DNA of 64,000 bases from NCBI GenBank assembly GCA_002786915.1, contig PCUV01000094.1, positions 92,264 to 156,263 on the forward strand. The letters are read 5' to 3'. A model generated the notes under the pieces. The model ran no database searches and was not told the origin of the DNA. It worked only from the letters and a program-made list of their open reading frames with translations. Made by a program: the position numbers and the translations under genes. The DNA is from Comamonadaceae bacterium CG12_big_fil_rev_8_21_14_0_65_59_15 (GTDB lineage: Bacteria; Pseudomonadota; Gammaproteobacteria; Burkholderiales; Burkholderiaceae_C). Of this stretch, positions 1 through 9,913 are shown piece by piece (the first letter of the stretch is position 1; each line of letters starts with the position of its first letter).

Positions 1-702
1 CGCCTCCCACACCAACGCCAGTTGCGCCTGCGACGCCTGCAACAGCGGCGGAAATTTGACATCGACACTGGGCCAATTGGCATCGGCGGCCAACGCAGCA
101 GCTTCGGTCTGCCAATGGGACACGTCGTCGGCCAGGGCCACCTGCACCGCCTGCGCGTCGCGCCACGGTTTGGTGGACAGCACCTCGATGCGCTGCGCCA
201 CCAGCACGGCCGCTTCGCGCTGCACCTGCACGCGGTGTTGCAAATCTTCGATGGCACGCACGCGCTCCATCAGTTGGCTTTTAAGTTCTGCTAACGGTTC
301 CTTGCTTAAGGGGGCACCCGCCTTGGCCGCATCACGCTGCCAAGCCAGCGCATCGGCCAGATTGAGTTTTGGCAGCGCCAGCAAGGCACGGGCCTTGTCG
401 GCCCAGTCCTGAGCGATGGATGCCTGTTGCTTGCTACGCTTGATTTCATCAAGACGCTCGCGCAGCAACTTGGCCGCGCCCTTGTCTTTGCCACTGAGCT
501 CCTTGAAGACTTGCTGCATGTGTTCAACGCTTGGGTCACTGGCCAGCCAGGCACGGATGCAGGCCATGCGCTCGCCCGAAGTCGGTGCTGAAAATGCGCC
601 GTGGGCTATCGCGTCCAGCGGATGCGCGTCGTGCGCGGGCGTCCCCACCACAGGAGCATCGTTTAAGGGGGCGGCCGGTTGGTTTTTGGAAAAGGGAAAC
701 AT
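1..702 (-). CDS. DUF349 domain-containing protein, N-terminal part (cut by left edge)
   Basis: An open frame of 234 codons runs from ATG at 702 to the left edge without a stop. It starts MFPFSKNQPAAPLND and continues as an Ala/Gln/Lys-rich, mostly helical sequence (for example MQQVFKELSGKDKGAAKLLR and LMERVRAIEDLQHRVQ). This resembles the N-terminal part of the coiled-coil DUF349 proteins common in Comamonadaceae, whose function is not established. There is no signal peptide, so it is probably cytoplasmic. The rest of the protein, including the repeats that define DUF349, lies outside the window, so the family call rests on general resemblance. Its gene points the same way as the DUF748 gene upstream, but 328 bases and a strong hairpin separate them. 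Confidence 0.6.
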   Translation of the reverse strand, partial: MFPFSKNQPAAPLNDAPVVGTPAHDAHPLDAIAHGAFSAPTSGERMACIRAWLASDPSVEHMQQVFKELSGKDKGAAKLLRERLDEIKRSKQQASIAQDWADKARALLALPKLNLADALAWQRDAAKAGAPLSKEPLAELKSQLMERVRAIEDLQHRVQVQREAAVLVAQRIEVLSTKPWRDAQAVQVALADDVSHWQTEAAALAADANWPSVDVKFPPLLQASQAQLALVWEA

Positions 703-924
703 CGAATGAGCGCAAACAAATAAATGAATATCCGCCATGGGCAGCGGGAATAGGGCAGCTATTTTCGCCGGGTTTGCAGCCCATGCCAAAAACAATTGCA
801 TCGGGGTGCGATTCGAAGTGGTGTATCGGAGCAAAATTCTGGGGCATCCACTTGACATCCGGCTTTTGGAATGGAGTCATTGGGGGTCATCAGTTCAAGG
901 CAAAAACCAACGATTTCCAGGTAC

Positions 925-953
925 GGCGCGGCGACTGATCCAGTCGCCGCGCC
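925..953. terminator. 12-bp perfect hairpin downstream of the DUF748 gene
   Basis: GGCGCGGCGACT (925-936) and its exact complement (942-953) flank a 5-base loop. It lies just past the stop codon of the leftward DUF748 gene. Neither strand has a real U-tract after the stem, so it could act as a Rho-assisted terminator or only as an RNA-stabilising structure. Apart from this hairpin I see no gene or recognisable element in the gap 703-1030. Confidence 0.45.
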
Positions 954-1030
954 GTGCATCGATGTTTTCAAATACACATGCACCCTGCGCTGTTTCAGAC
1001 GCAGCAGCACCAACCCGCAGCGCTGGCGGC

Positions 1031-4000
1031 TCATTGCGCCGCCAAATGAAGCTCGGCGTGCGGCTGCCACTTGACATCCGGGGTGACAACTTTGACAGCG
1101 CCCAAAAACAGGCGCTCCATGGGCAACTTCTGGCTGGCCAGGTGGTCGCGCACGGCCACGCCACGCTGCAAGGCCAGCGCCTGCATGGTCGCCTCGGTGG
1201 CGTCCAGATGGCTCAGCAGCAAGGCTTCCATCTCGGGCACGGGGAGGTCTTTGGCCAGGCCAATCAGGTTGCGCGGTTTGGGAAAATCCGCGCGCTTATA
1301 GACCACCTTGAGCAGCGCCGGGTACTCCTGCGGCGTGACCTGTGGCACGACGGGTTGCCCTTGCGCTGCCTGCGCTACAGCGGCACCCAGGCCGCGCCGC
1401 TTCTCGTTGTGTACCAGCGTTTGCAACTGCGCACGTTTATAAGCGTCGCGCTCAGCCTGTAGGCTGGCCGTGCCCACCACGGTCATTTTCAGCGCCGGGC
1501 GGTCTTGCAGCGCCTTGGCCACTTTGCCCAGGCTGGCCTTGGCGGCGTCGGTCAACACGGCAGAACCGGCGTCAAACGGCACGCTGCTGAGCTCGTCGCC
1601 GCCGCCGCCAAAGGCATTGGCCAGCAGGCTGAACGGTGCCGTGATGGCCTTGACGATCAGGTTGCCGATCACCTTGAACACCAGCGGCAACAGGCGGAAC
1701 TGCGGGTCGTTGAGCGAGCCACTGATCGGCAGATCAATGTCGATCACCCCGTTGCGGTCGGCCAGCAGCGCCACCGCCAGCTTGACCGGCAGCGTGTTGA
1801 CCGCGTTGGGGATGGCGTCGCCAAACTTGAGCTGGTTAAGCACCACCTTGTTGTTGGCGCTAAGCTGGCCGTCGGGTTGCACCTTGTAAGTGACATCCAC
1901 GCTGAGCTTGCCACGCTCGATGCCATAGCCCGCGTAGCGCGCCGAGTAGGTGGACAACGGCGCCAGCTCTAGGTCACGCACCTTGCCGCTGATGTCCAGC
2001 GCCACCGGCTGCACCAGCGGGTTGATCTTGCCCAACACTTCCAGACTGGCCGTGCCCTGCGCGCGGCCGCGCAATTCCAGGTCGGCCAACTCCAGCGTAC
2101 CGTTGACCGGCGCGGAAGAAAACGCGCTGAGCTTGCCCACCAGTTCGGTCAGGTCCGCTGCGTAATTGGGCTGGATAAAGCGGTCGGTAAAGTTGACACG
2201 CCCGCCCACCAGACTGACCGGGCCAAAATGGATCAACGGCTGGGGCGACGCGCTGACGGCTGTCGTTGCGGGAGCGGATGCACCAGCCAAGGTCGCTGCG
2301 GGCACAGTGGCTGACACGGCACCTGATGCGGCGCCCGCACCGGCCTGCGCCACAGCGACGGTCGCAGCGGGGGCCTGAGGTTTAAGCATGTCTTGCAGGT
2401 TCAGTCGCCCGGTCGGATCGATAACCACCTTGGCAAAAAAGTCACTCAAGACCGTGCCCGCCACGTCCACCTTGGGAGCAGCGCCGGGCGTCAGCACCAC
2501 GTTCAAGCCGCTCAGGCTCAGGCTTTTCCAGTTGAGCAGATCTTCGGCGGGTTGGAACGGTTTGGCCTGCGCCAGCGTCTGCACCTGCAAGTCGTCCAGC
2601 CGCGCGTCGCCGCGCACCTCCACGGCCAGGGCACCAGCGCGCTGTGCCAGTTGCAGCTTGCCGTAATAGCTGGTGTCGGCGCGCAGGATCGATACGTTGA
2701 GCTTGTCGTTCAGGTAGGCAGACGCCGCGTGCAGGGGCAATCGCACCGCCTTCAGGTCACCCTGGACGGCCAGCGGGCTCAGGGCCACGCTACCCCGCCA
2801 GGACAGCGTGCCAGGCTCGGTGGCCCCGCTGCCCACGTGCGCCAACGCGGTGATAGCAAAGGGCTGATGCCCAACTGTCGAAAAATGATTCACCTTCAGG
2901 ACCAAGCCCACAACATTCAGTGCCACGTTCGGCATCACCGAGGCGTCTCGAAATGCGAGCGCGCCACCGCTTAACGCCACTTCTTTCAAGCTGATCGACC
3001 AAGGTCGGGGGGGGTGGACAGATGCCGTGCTGGTCGCCTCTGACTTGCCGGGTGGTACGGGTTTGAGCCAATCTTCAAACATCCAGCGGCCACCGGACGA
3101 GCGGCTGAGTGTGGTGCGCGGCTGGCTGACCTGCACACGCCCCAGTTGCACCGACTGCTTGGGCACATCCACTACCGCGTCTTGCACCGTCAGCCGCTGG
3201 ATGCTGGCCAGCGGAGTCTTGGCTGCGCCCTGCAGGGCCAGCTTGTCCAACGCCAGGCTGGGAATCTGCACGCGGGTCTGTGCGCCCTGCCCGGCTGTGG
3301 CCGCCGCCCAGTGCAGCGCCAGATCGGTCGCCAGCGCACCGTCAAGACGGGGTGTCAACACGCTGGCCAGGTAGGGTGCCGCCACACTCAAAGGCAGCCC
3401 GGTCAATTGCAAGGTGGCGTCGGCCCGAGCATCCGTAGCTTGCCCCTTGAAGCTCAGGCTGGCACCGGCAAGCCGCGCCGAGCCGTCAAACGGCACGGCC
3501 TGCGCAACCGGCCAGGACAAGGCGCGCGCATTCAGCGTCAGCGGTACCACGCTCAGACGCACCGGTTGGGCAGCCGCTTCATCGACCCAAACCACCTCGG
3601 CACCGGCTACGGCCACCTCATCGACCCGCACCTGCCAAGTGGGCGCTAACGGGGCGATGTCTGCACTTGTTGCATCTTTTTGGTCTGTAACCCCCTTTTT
3701 GTCTTCGCTGGCAGCTTTGTTTTTAAGAGTGTTTTTGGGCACTGCACTCGATCCAGCCAAGGCTTGCAGGTTCAGAACACCCGATTTGTTGCGGTGCAAC
3801 AACAGATGAGGTTGTAACAGTTCCACCCGTTGCAGCCCAATTTGCTGCGCCAGCGGCTGCATATCGGCCAGCACCACATTCAGGCGATCAAACGCCAGTA
3901 ATTCTGGCGGCGCGTCTACAGCCTGACCGCTGTGACGCACCACCTGCGTCATCCGAACACCGCTGGCGCTCACTTGCCCACTGAGCTTGACCAATGGCCG

Positions 4001-4792
4001 TTCCTGCTGCTCAAACGAAAGTTTCAGATCGGCGTCCAGCACCGCCGATTGCAAGCGCACTGGCAAACTGGCGGGCCAGTACGGCAGGTACGGGGCCAAA
4101 TCCAATGCCTTGACGGTCAGCTGTGCGTCGGCCTGGCGCGTTTGTGCAAACGGTGTGGCGCTGGCACTGGAGTCAAACTGGCTGCCATTGAGGTCAAACG
4201 CCAGCCGGGGCTGCACCTGAACGTCGCGCTTGGAGTCGAGGTTGCTCAAAAACGGCACGCTCAGATTCAGCTTGCTCAGGCGATGCACACTGTTGCGGGG
4301 TGCATCGATAAAGACCAGCGCAGCATTGGTCATCACCAGGTTGTACAGGGCGAAGTGCACCGGTGAAGCTGTCGGCTGACTAGGTTGGGCGGCAAAACGC
4401 GCCAGCACGTCGTCCACATCGTAGTGGCCGTCGCCGGTGTGCGTCAGGTTCAGTTGCAGGCCATCGAGCTGTAGCGCATCGACCACGGGTGCCAGGCGCA
4501 AAACAGACTGAAGTTCCATATCTATATAGAGGCGCTGAAACGACGCCTGGGGCGCGGCATCTCCGGCGTGCGCCACCGCCACGTCCTGCAAGGTCAGCTC
4601 AAGCGTCCAGGGTTTGAAGTCCACCTGCCCCACCGTCACCGTTCGGCCCAATTGCTCGCCCAGGCGCGACTGCAGCTGAGATTTCAGCAAGGGCGGCACA
4701 GCCAACCAACCCAGCAGCCACAGCACCGCAACCCCGCCCACGACCCAGCGCAGGCGGCGTACCCAGGAATGATCCAAAAACGTGTTTTTCAT
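1031..4792 (-). CDS. DUF748 / AsmA-like large envelope protein
   Basis: This is a protein of about 1253 residues starting MKNTFLDHSWVRRLRW. A single N-terminal membrane segment (WVVGGVAVLWLLGWLAVP) is followed by a very long beta-rich region with AsmA/DUF748 style repeats (for example DGLQLNLTHTGDGHYDVDDV). The C-terminal 200 residues have an OmpA-like flavour (SSVPFDAGSAVLTDAAKASL). Family knowledge puts such proteins in the periplasm, anchored in the inner membrane; a role in envelope lipid handling is proposed for AsmA relatives but is inference here. An upstream in-frame ATG pair at 4810 would add six residues; I prefer 4792 because homologues start close to the membrane helix. A Lys-rich stretch near residue 360 looks like a flexible linker. 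Confidence 0.8.
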   Translation of the reverse strand: MKNTFLDHSWVRRLRWVVGGVAVLWLLGWLAVPPLLKSQLQSRLGEQLGRTVTVGQVDFKPWTLELTLQDVAVAHAGDAAPQASFQRLYIDMELQSVLRLAPVVDALQLDGLQLNLTHTGDGHYDVDDVLARFAAQPSQPTASPVHFALYNLVMTNAALVFIDAPRNSVHRLSKLNLSVPFLSNLDSKRDVQVQPRLAFDLNGSQFDSSASATPFAQTRQADAQLTVKALDLAPYLPYWPASLPVRLQSAVLDADLKLSFEQQERPLVKLSGQVSASGVRMTQVVRHSGQAVDAPPELLAFDRLNVVLADMQPLAQQIGLQRVELLQPHLLLHRNKSGVLNLQALAGSSAVPKNTLKNKAASEDKKGVTDQKDATSADIAPLAPTWQVRVDEVAVAGAEVVWVDEAAAQPVRLSVVPLTLNARALSWPVAQAVPFDGSARLAGASLSFKGQATDARADATLQLTGLPLSVAAPYLASVLTPRLDGALATDLALHWAAATAGQGAQTRVQIPSLALDKLALQGAAKTPLASIQRLTVQDAVVDVPKQSVQLGRVQVSQPRTTLSRSSGGRWMFEDWLKPVPPGKSEATSTASVHPPRPWSISLKEVALSGGALAFRDASVMPNVALNVVGLVLKVNHFSTVGHQPFAITALAHVGSGATEPGTLSWRGSVALSPLAVQGDLKAVRLPLHAASAYLNDKLNVSILRADTSYYGKLQLAQRAGALAVEVRGDARLDDLQVQTLAQAKPFQPAEDLLNWKSLSLSGLNVVLTPGAAPKVDVAGTVLSDFFAKVVIDPTGRLNLQDMLKPQAPAATVAVAQAGAGAASGAVSATVPAATLAGASAPATTAVSASPQPLIHFGPVSLVGGRVNFTDRFIQPNYAADLTELVGKLSAFSSAPVNGTLELADLELRGRAQGTASLEVLGKINPLVQPVALDISGKVRDLELAPLSTYSARYAGYGIERGKLSVDVTYKVQPDGQLSANNKVVLNQLKFGDAIPNAVNTLPVKLAVALLADRNGVIDIDLPISGSLNDPQFRLLPLVFKVIGNLIVKAITAPFSLLANAFGGGGDELSSVPFDAGSAVLTDAAKASLGKVAKALQDRPALKMTVVGTASLQAERDAYKRAQLQTLVHNEKRRGLGAAVAQAAQGQPVVPQVTPQEYPALLKVVYKRADFPKPRNLIGLAKDLPVPEMEALLLSHLDATEATMQALALQRGVAVRDHLASQKLPMERLFLGAVKVVTPDVKWQPHAELHLAAQ

Positions 4793-4903
4793 AGGAGATG
4801 ACAGCATCATGGCGTGCTATTTTGCAGCGAAAAGTTGTCCGGATCGGTCGCTCTGATGAGGTGATTCAAGCTTTTAACGATATAACAAATTGCTTTGATA
4901 TGG

Positions 4904-4933
4904 TTGACTATGCATAAACTATCCCCCTAGAAT
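4904..4933 (+). promoter_or_regulatory. Candidate sigma-70 promoter of the SLT-domain gene
   Basis: TTGACT at 4904-4909 and TAGAAT at 4928-4933 are separated by 18 bases, in an AT-rich gap between divergent genes. It would give a leader of about 170 bases before the ATG at 5114. The rest of the 4793-5113 gap shows nothing else recognisable. Confidence 0.45.
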
Positions 4934-5113
4934 CCGCTCCACCTTGATCTCGATCAGGGAATACCCTAGTCCGCTGCCGACCCCGGCAACATCATGTTTC
5001 TGCATCACCACTGAAGAAAGCGCAGGATATTGATAGCGTAACAACCCAGGCGAGCTTTTGAAATTGCGGCCAACCCGCTGCTTTTTTGAACCCACGCGCA
5101 AGAAGGAGAAGCT

Positions 5114-5950
5114 ATGTCAGCATCTACGAACTTATCCATGAGCCTGCGACGCGCCAGTAGCGCGTTGGCCAAAGGCCTTTTCGATCTTACCCACAACAGT
5201 GTCGCCCTGATCGGCGTGACTGTTCTCTTTATCGCTATTGCCCTGTTTGCGCGCCCAGAGTTGCGCCAGGTGGGCGAAATCAAACTGTTTGGCTGGCTGC
5301 AAGAACGCCAGTTTGAGTTGACCGGCCTGGTCAGCGACCCCATCGCCAGCGAACGCGCCACCACCGCCGACCCGCAGGATTTGCCCAAGCAGCAAGCCAA
5401 CGTGGCGCTGTGGCTGAGCAAGAAGTACCGCATCGCCCCTGAGCCGCTGAGCGCATTGGTGGCCGAGGCGTATGACATGGGCGCACGCATCAAGCTCGAC
5501 CCGACGCTGATTCTGGCGGTGATGGCCATTGAATCGGGCTTTAACCCCTTTGCCCAAAGCCACGTTGGTGCCCAAGGCCTGATGCAGGTGATGACCCGTG
5601 TGCACAGCGACAAATACGAAAGCTTTGGTGGCAAATTTGCCGCATTCGACCCGCTGGCCAACCTGCGCGTGGGCGCCAAGGTGCTGCAAGAATGCATTCG
5701 CAACGCCGGATCGCTGGAAGGTGGCCTGAAATACTACGTGGGCGCTGCCAACATGGAAGACGACGGTGGCTACGGCGCCAAAGTGCTGGCCGAGTATGCC
5801 CGCCTGCAGCGTGTGGCACGGGGCTTCAAGGAGCCCGTGTACACGCCGCCAGTCATGACCACGCGCGAACCTGCGCTACCCAACCTGACTGAACCGGCCG
5901 CACCGGCCGACGTGGCTGCCGCCAATACAGCCACCGTGGCGTTGAACTGA
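5114..5950 (+). CDS. Lytic transglycosylase, SLT domain
   Basis: The 278-residue product has one membrane segment near residues 28-46 (SVALIGVTVLFIAIALFA) and a catalytic SLT-type domain in the middle. The motif IESGFNPFAQSHVGAQGLMQ contains the expected catalytic Glu and the GLMQ signature. Enzymes of this family cleave the MurNAc-GlcNAc bond of peptidoglycan in the periplasm, forming the 1,6-anhydro product. The start is supported by AGAAGGAGAA a few bases before ATG 5114. The Ala/Pro-rich tail after residue 245 looks disordered. It lies just upstream of the glyA leader but is likely a separate transcription unit. Whether it is a housekeeping enzyme or belongs to a secretion or pilus machine cannot be told from the context. 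Confidence 0.85.
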   Translation: MSASTNLSMSLRRASSALAKGLFDLTHNSVALIGVTVLFIAIALFARPELRQVGEIKLFGWLQERQFELTGLVSDPIASERATTADPQDLPKQQANVALWLSKKYRIAPEPLSALVAEAYDMGARIKLDPTLILAVMAIESGFNPFAQSHVGAQGLMQVMTRVHSDKYESFGGKFAAFDPLANLRVGAKVLQECIRNAGSLEGGLKYYVGAANMEDDGGYGAKVLAEYARLQRVARGFKEPVYTPPVMTTREPALPNLTEPAAPADVAAANTATVALN

Positions 5951-5971
5951 GCCCTTCAGTTAAAATCTGCT

Positions 5972-6100
5972 CCGCACGCGACTGGCGATAGGCAACCCCG
6001 ACTGCAAAACCGGGGGGTGCTGAAGTGGGAGCACCACGGGGGAGCGTGCCGCATAGCCTGTTTGGGCTGCGCGATCAGCCGTTCGCCTGGGCAGCCCTGG
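5972..6100 (+). promoter_or_regulatory. ZTP (pfl-type) riboswitch in the glyA leader
   Basis: The conserved pieces of the ZTP/ZMP riboswitch are present in order. A P1 arm GCACGC at 5974-5979 is followed by GACTGGCG; then ACCACGGGGGAGCGTGCC closes P1 (GCGTGC, 6044-6049). A GGCTG/CAGCC hairpin (about 6065-6080) follows, and the invariant CGCCTGGGCA lies at 6084-6093. This class senses the purine intermediate ZTP, which accumulates when 10-formyl-tetrahydrofolate is short, and turns on one-carbon genes; glyA is a known target. A TAAAAT box at 5961-5966 could be the -10 element that starts this leader. Confidence 0.85.
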
Positions 6101-6157
6101 ACTCAAGCCACGACCCCGCTGGTTTGAAGCACAGGCCCAATGTCTTTAAGGACTGCC

Positions 6158-7402
6158 ATGTTCAACCGCAACATTCTCATCGAGCAAACCGACCCCGAGC
6201 TGTTTGCCGCCATCCAAGCTGAAAATCAGCGCCAGCAAGACCACATCGAGCTGATTGCCAGCGAAAACTACGCCTCTCCCGCCGTCATGGCCGCGCAGGG
6301 CACGCAGCTCACCAACAAATACGCCGAAGGCTACCCCGGCAAACGCTATTACGGCGGCTGCGAGTTTGTGGACATTGCTGAGCAATTGGCCATCGACCGC
6401 GTTAAGCAGATTTTTGGCGCCGAAGCCGCCAATGTTCAGCCGCATTGCGGCGCATCCGCCAACGAGGCCGTCTTTTTGGCGTTTTTGAAGCCCGGCGACA
6501 CCCTTATGGGCATGAGCCTGGCCGAAGGCGGCCACTTAACGCACGGCATGGCGCTGAACATGAGCGGCAAATGGTTCAACGTGGTGAGCTACGGCCTGAA
6601 CGAGCGCGAAGAGATCGACTACGACGCGATGGAGCGCAAGGCCCACGAATGCAAGCCAAAACTGATCATCGCCGGTGCCAGCGCTTATTCTTTGGCTATA
6701 GATTTTGAACGCTTCGCCAAAGTGGCGAAAGACGTGGGTGCGATCTTCATGGTGGACATGGCGCACTACGCCGGGCTGGTGGCTGCGGGCGTCTACCCCA
6801 ACCCGGTGCCGCACGCCGACATCGTGACCAGCACCACGCACAAAAGCCTGCGTGGCCCGCGTGGCGGCATCATCTTGATGAAAGCCCAGCACGAGCGTGC
6901 CATCAACAGCGCCATCTTCCCCGGCCTGCAAGGCGGCCCGCTGATGCACGTGATTGCTGCCAAGGCGGTGGCTTTCAAGGAAGCGCTGCAACCCGAGTTC
7001 AAGCTGTACCAGCAACAAGTGGTGACCAACGCGCGTATCGTGGCAGAAACACTCACCGCGCGCGGCCTGCGCATCGTCAGTGGCCGCACGGAAAGCCACG
7101 TGATGCTGGTCGATTTGCGCTCCAAACACATCACCGGCAAAGAGGCCGAGGCCGTGCTGGGTGCAGCGCATATGACCATCAACAAGAACGCCATCCCCAA
7201 CGACCCCGAAAAACCCATGGTGACCAGCGGCGTGCGCGTGGGCACCCCCGCCATGACCACGCGCGGCTTCAAGGACGAAGAAGCCCGCCAAACCGCCCAC
7301 CTGATCGCCGACGTGCTGGACAACCCGCGCGACGAGGCCAACATCGCTGCCGTGCGCGCCAAGGTGCATGCGCTGACACAGCGGTTCCCGGTGTATGGTT
7401 AA
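6158..7402 (+). CDS. glyA: Serine hydroxymethyltransferase
   Basis: The 414-residue product matches the usual length of bacterial SHMT (about 417). It converts serine and tetrahydrofolate to glycine and 5,10-methylene-THF in the cytoplasm with pyridoxal phosphate. The PLP-lysine motif [13 protein letters not shown] is intact, as are [10 protein letters not shown] near the start and [15 protein letters not shown] in the substrate site. ATG 6158 is chosen because AAGGA lies five bases upstream; an ATG at 6140 is less likely. The gene follows a ZTP riboswitch, so expression should rise under folate stress. nrdR begins six bases after the stop, and the two are probably cotranscribed. The AT-rich stretch around 6685-6715 differs in composition from its surroundings. 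Confidence 0.97.
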   Translation: MFNRNILIEQTDPELFAAIQAENQRQQDHIELIASENYASPAVMAAQGTQLTNKYAEGYPGKRYYGGCEFVDIAEQLAIDRVKQIFGAEAANVQPHCGASANEAVFLAFLKPGDTLMGMSLAEGGHLTHGMALNMSGKWFNVVSYGLNEREEIDYDAMERKAHECKPKLIIAGASAYSLAIDFERFAKVAKDVGAIFMVDMAHYAGLVAAGVYPNPVPHADIVTSTTHKSLRGPRGGIILMKAQHERAINSAIFPGLQGGPLMHVIAAKAVAFKEALQPEFKLYQQQVVTNARIVAETLTARGLRIVSGRTESHVMLVDLRSKHITGKEAEAVLGAAHMTINKNAIPNDPEKPMVTSGVRVGTPAMTTRGFKDEEARQTAHLIADVLDNPRDEANIAAVRAKVHALTQRFPVYG

Positions 7403-7408
7403 CCCCAA

Positions 7409-7858
7409 ATGAAGTGCCCCTTTTGCAGTCACCCAGACACCCAGGTGGTGGAAACGCGGGAGTCTGACGACGGGGGTTTTATTCGCCGCAGGCGCCGCTG
7501 TGCGTCATGCGACAAGCGCTTTACTACTTACGAGCGGCCGGAGGTCAACTTTCCGGCGATTGTCAAAAAAGACGGCCGGCGCATTGACTACGAGCGTGCC
7601 AAACTGCGCGCGTCGATGAACCTGGCGCTGCGCAAGCGCCCGGTCAGCACCGAGCAGGTGGACAACGCGGTGGAGCGTATCGAAGAAAAATTGCTGAGCT
7701 TAGGTCTTCGCGAAGTTCTGTCCACCCGTATTGGCGAGCTGGTGATGCGGGAGCTGAAAAAGCTCGATAAAGTGGCCTATGTGCGCTTTGCCAGCGTCTA
7801 TCGTAGTTTTGAAGACATGGACGACTTTCGCACCCTGGTCGATGAGGTGGGACGGTAG
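7409..7858 (+). CDS. nrdR: Transcriptional repressor NrdR
   Basis: The 149-residue product has the full NrdR layout. A zinc ribbon comes first (MKCPFCSH, then [12 protein letters not shown]), followed by an ATP-cone domain ([20 protein letters not shown] onward). NrdR binds ATP/dATP and represses ribonucleotide reductase genes through paired NrdR boxes. Such a pair sits in front of nrdA at 47.1-47.2 kb in this window, which is a likely target. It lies six bases after glyA, a common betaproteobacterial order, and probably shares its transcript and riboswitch. Length and motifs are complete. Confidence 0.97.
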   Translation: MKCPFCSHPDTQVVETRESDDGGFIRRRRRCASCDKRFTTYERPEVNFPAIVKKDGRRIDYERAKLRASMNLALRKRPVSTEQVDNAVERIEEKLLSLGLREVLSTRIGELVMRELKKLDKVAYVRFASVYRSFEDMDDFRTLVDEVGR

Positions 7859-8069
7859 CGCTGGAGGCTGCCCACTGGCTTTTAAAAACTTTGGCGAACA
7901 TCAAGTTTTAGAGCTTTTCCATGATGTGAACAGCGCATTTGACCGCTGGAGTTGGGATGAATGCTGGCCGCAGAGCGCACCGTGCAACTCTGCTGCACAA
8001 GCAATTCCCAACAACGCAGTACGCCCAAATCTGATGAGCCAACTGTGCATGTTATTTGGGGACAAGCCA

Positions 8070-8204
8070 TCAGAGTCCCGTCTTTATTGCTGGCACTTGC
8101 GTAGGATAAACCGTCCCTGTTTTTGGCGGCACCCCCCGTTGCCGCGCCGTAGGCACCACCATCTCAAACAGCGGCTTCGCGCCCCGGTCGGACACGACGT
8201 TCAT
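8070..8204 (-). other. Possible short ORF (44 codons) coupled to the glycosyltransferase gene
   Basis: ATG at 8204 overlaps the stop codon of the GT39-type gene as ATGA, the usual sign of translational coupling. The frame reads MNVVSDRGAKPLFEMVVPTA and stops after 44 residues at 8070. It does not match any family I recognise and may be the remnant of a longer downstream gene. The remaining gap from 7859 to 8069 after nrdR holds nothing I can identify. Confidence 0.25.
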
Positions 8205-9901
8205 CCAGACTCCTTCGCACAGCGCAGCAAACGGATGTCTTCGAGCAGACTATCGTCGCGTGCCAGTTGCAGCAGACGCGGCAGGGTGCCGGTTTTGTGC
8301 ACCACCCAGCGGCCCTGGCCCAGCGCCTGCCAGTCTTGCTGCGCCAGCGCGGGCCATTGCGCTGCGCGCACCAGCAGGTAGCAGGCATTCCCCGATGCGT
8401 TGGGCAAGTCTTGCACGCGGGTGACGCTGCGCGTGGGCCAGCCGGTGTAGAGCGCCAGCTCTCGGGCGGTGGTCTCGTCCAGCGCCAGCACCAACACCTC
8501 GGCCGGGGGCTGGTGTCGTAGCAACAAGGCAGCGTTGTAGGCCAGGCTTTTTTCACGGTAAGTCACGGTCAGCGTGATCGTCAAGAAACCGTACAGCACG
8601 GCCACCGACAGCACCGGCCACACTAACACGCGCCGCAGTGGCAGTGCCACGACGCGCGCCCCCAGCATGGCCATCACACCCACGCCTGCGAGTGTGGCCA
8701 GCGCCAGCGGCCACCTCACTGAGATGCCACACCAGAGAGTGAGTGCCAGCAACAGCGCACTCATCATGAGCTGCACCGCGTGCAGACCGGGCCAAGCAGG
8801 GTCAGCCAGCCAGCGTTCGGTCAGATCGCGCGCACAAAAAATGGCCGCGAAGGGATACACGATCACGGTGTAGTAGTCGAGCTGGAAGCTGGACAAGGAA
8901 AACAATGCAAACGTCACGCCAAAGCTGCCGGCCAGAAAAACCGTGACCGTGCGTTGCGCGGGTGTGCGCCGTTTGAACACCCGCCATTCACGCGCTACAG
9001 CCATCACCGCCACACCCACCCAAGGCAAAAAAGCCCACAAAAAAACAATCACAAAAAAATACGACGCAGCCCCGGGATTGGTGATGGGGCCACTATTAAA
9101 AAAACGCCCGAATTGACTGTCCCACAAGAAAAAACGGATGCCCGAAACCCCTGTACGTCCCCAAACCAGTTGGTCCGGATGTGCGTCAAACTGCACGTAC
9201 AAAGCCCACAGCTCCGGGCCACTGAACACCAAGGTCAACAACAGTACGAGCCACCAACGCCAGTGCAAGAAGTTGGACCAACGCCGTTGCCACATCCACA
9301 CCAGCACCAACCCGGACGCGATGGTGACCAGGGTGAACAGGCCCTTGGTCATGAGCGCCAGTGCGGCAAAAAATGCACCCCAAACCAGATCGCGCAGTCG
9401 ACCATGCTGATCCAGCCGCCACCAGTGCAACGTGGCAGTCATGATGCAGCCCAATAAATAAGCCTCGGCCTTGATGCCGTTGGCGTTATCCATGATCTGA
9501 AACACCGACAGGTAGATCACCAGCGCCAACCAGGCCACCAAGTCAGCATGTGGGCCACCATCCAACTCACGGGCCAGCCGCCAGGTGGACCAGCCGCCCA
9601 GAAGCACAAACAACAGCCCTGGCAACACATAGGCTAGGGCGTTCACCCCCAGTAACCAAAATGACGCTGCAGTCACCCAGAATGGGAAGTGCGGCTTGTC
9701 CAACCAGTCAGCACCATCAAGCACCAGCCGCGTCCAGTCCCCGCTTTGCACCATGTGCTGCGACAGCGCTGCATAGGTGACCGAATCACCCGCGTTGATG
9801 ATGGGTGTGGCCACGCCCAGCGCCAACACCCCTACCAGCGCCAGACACACCGTCTGGAGCAGCTTGATCAACGGATGCTTGGCGTCCAACATCAAACGCA
9901 A
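8201..9901 (-). CDS. ArnT-like / GT39-type membrane glycosyltransferase
   Basis: The 566-residue integral membrane protein has about a dozen hydrophobic segments. The loop after the first helix reads INAGDSVTYAALSQHM and then GADWLDKPHFPFWV, the pattern of the PMT/ArnT superfamily, where the acidic residue is the likely catalytic base. These enzymes move a sugar from a polyprenyl-phosphate donor to an acceptor on the periplasmic side, such as lipid A or a protein. The acceptor here is unknown. It lies 12 bases downstream of pgi on the same strand and may share its transcript. The soluble C-terminal part (LVLALDETTARELALYTG) is typical of this group. Confidence 0.8.
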   Translation of the reverse strand: MRLMLDAKHPLIKLLQTVCLALVGVLALGVATPIINAGDSVTYAALSQHMVQSGDWTRLVLDGADWLDKPHFPFWVTAASFWLLGVNALAYVLPGLLFVLLGGWSTWRLARELDGGPHADLVAWLALVIYLSVFQIMDNANGIKAEAYLLGCIMTATLHWWRLDQHGRLRDLVWGAFFAALALMTKGLFTLVTIASGLVLVWMWQRRWSNFLHWRWWLVLLLTLVFSGPELWALYVQFDAHPDQLVWGRTGVSGIRFFLWDSQFGRFFNSGPITNPGAASYFFVIVFLWAFLPWVGVAVMAVAREWRVFKRRTPAQRTVTVFLAGSFGVTFALFSLSSFQLDYYTVIVYPFAAIFCARDLTERWLADPAWPGLHAVQLMMSALLLALTLWCGISVRWPLALATLAGVGVMAMLGARVVALPLRRVLVWPVLSVAVLYGFLTITLTVTYREKSLAYNAALLLRHQPPAEVLVLALDETTARELALYTGWPTRSVTRVQDLPNASGNACYLLVRAAQWPALAQQDWQALGQGRWVVHKTGTLPRLLQLARDDSLLEDIRLLRCAKESG

Positions 9902-9913
9902 ATGGGTCGCTGA

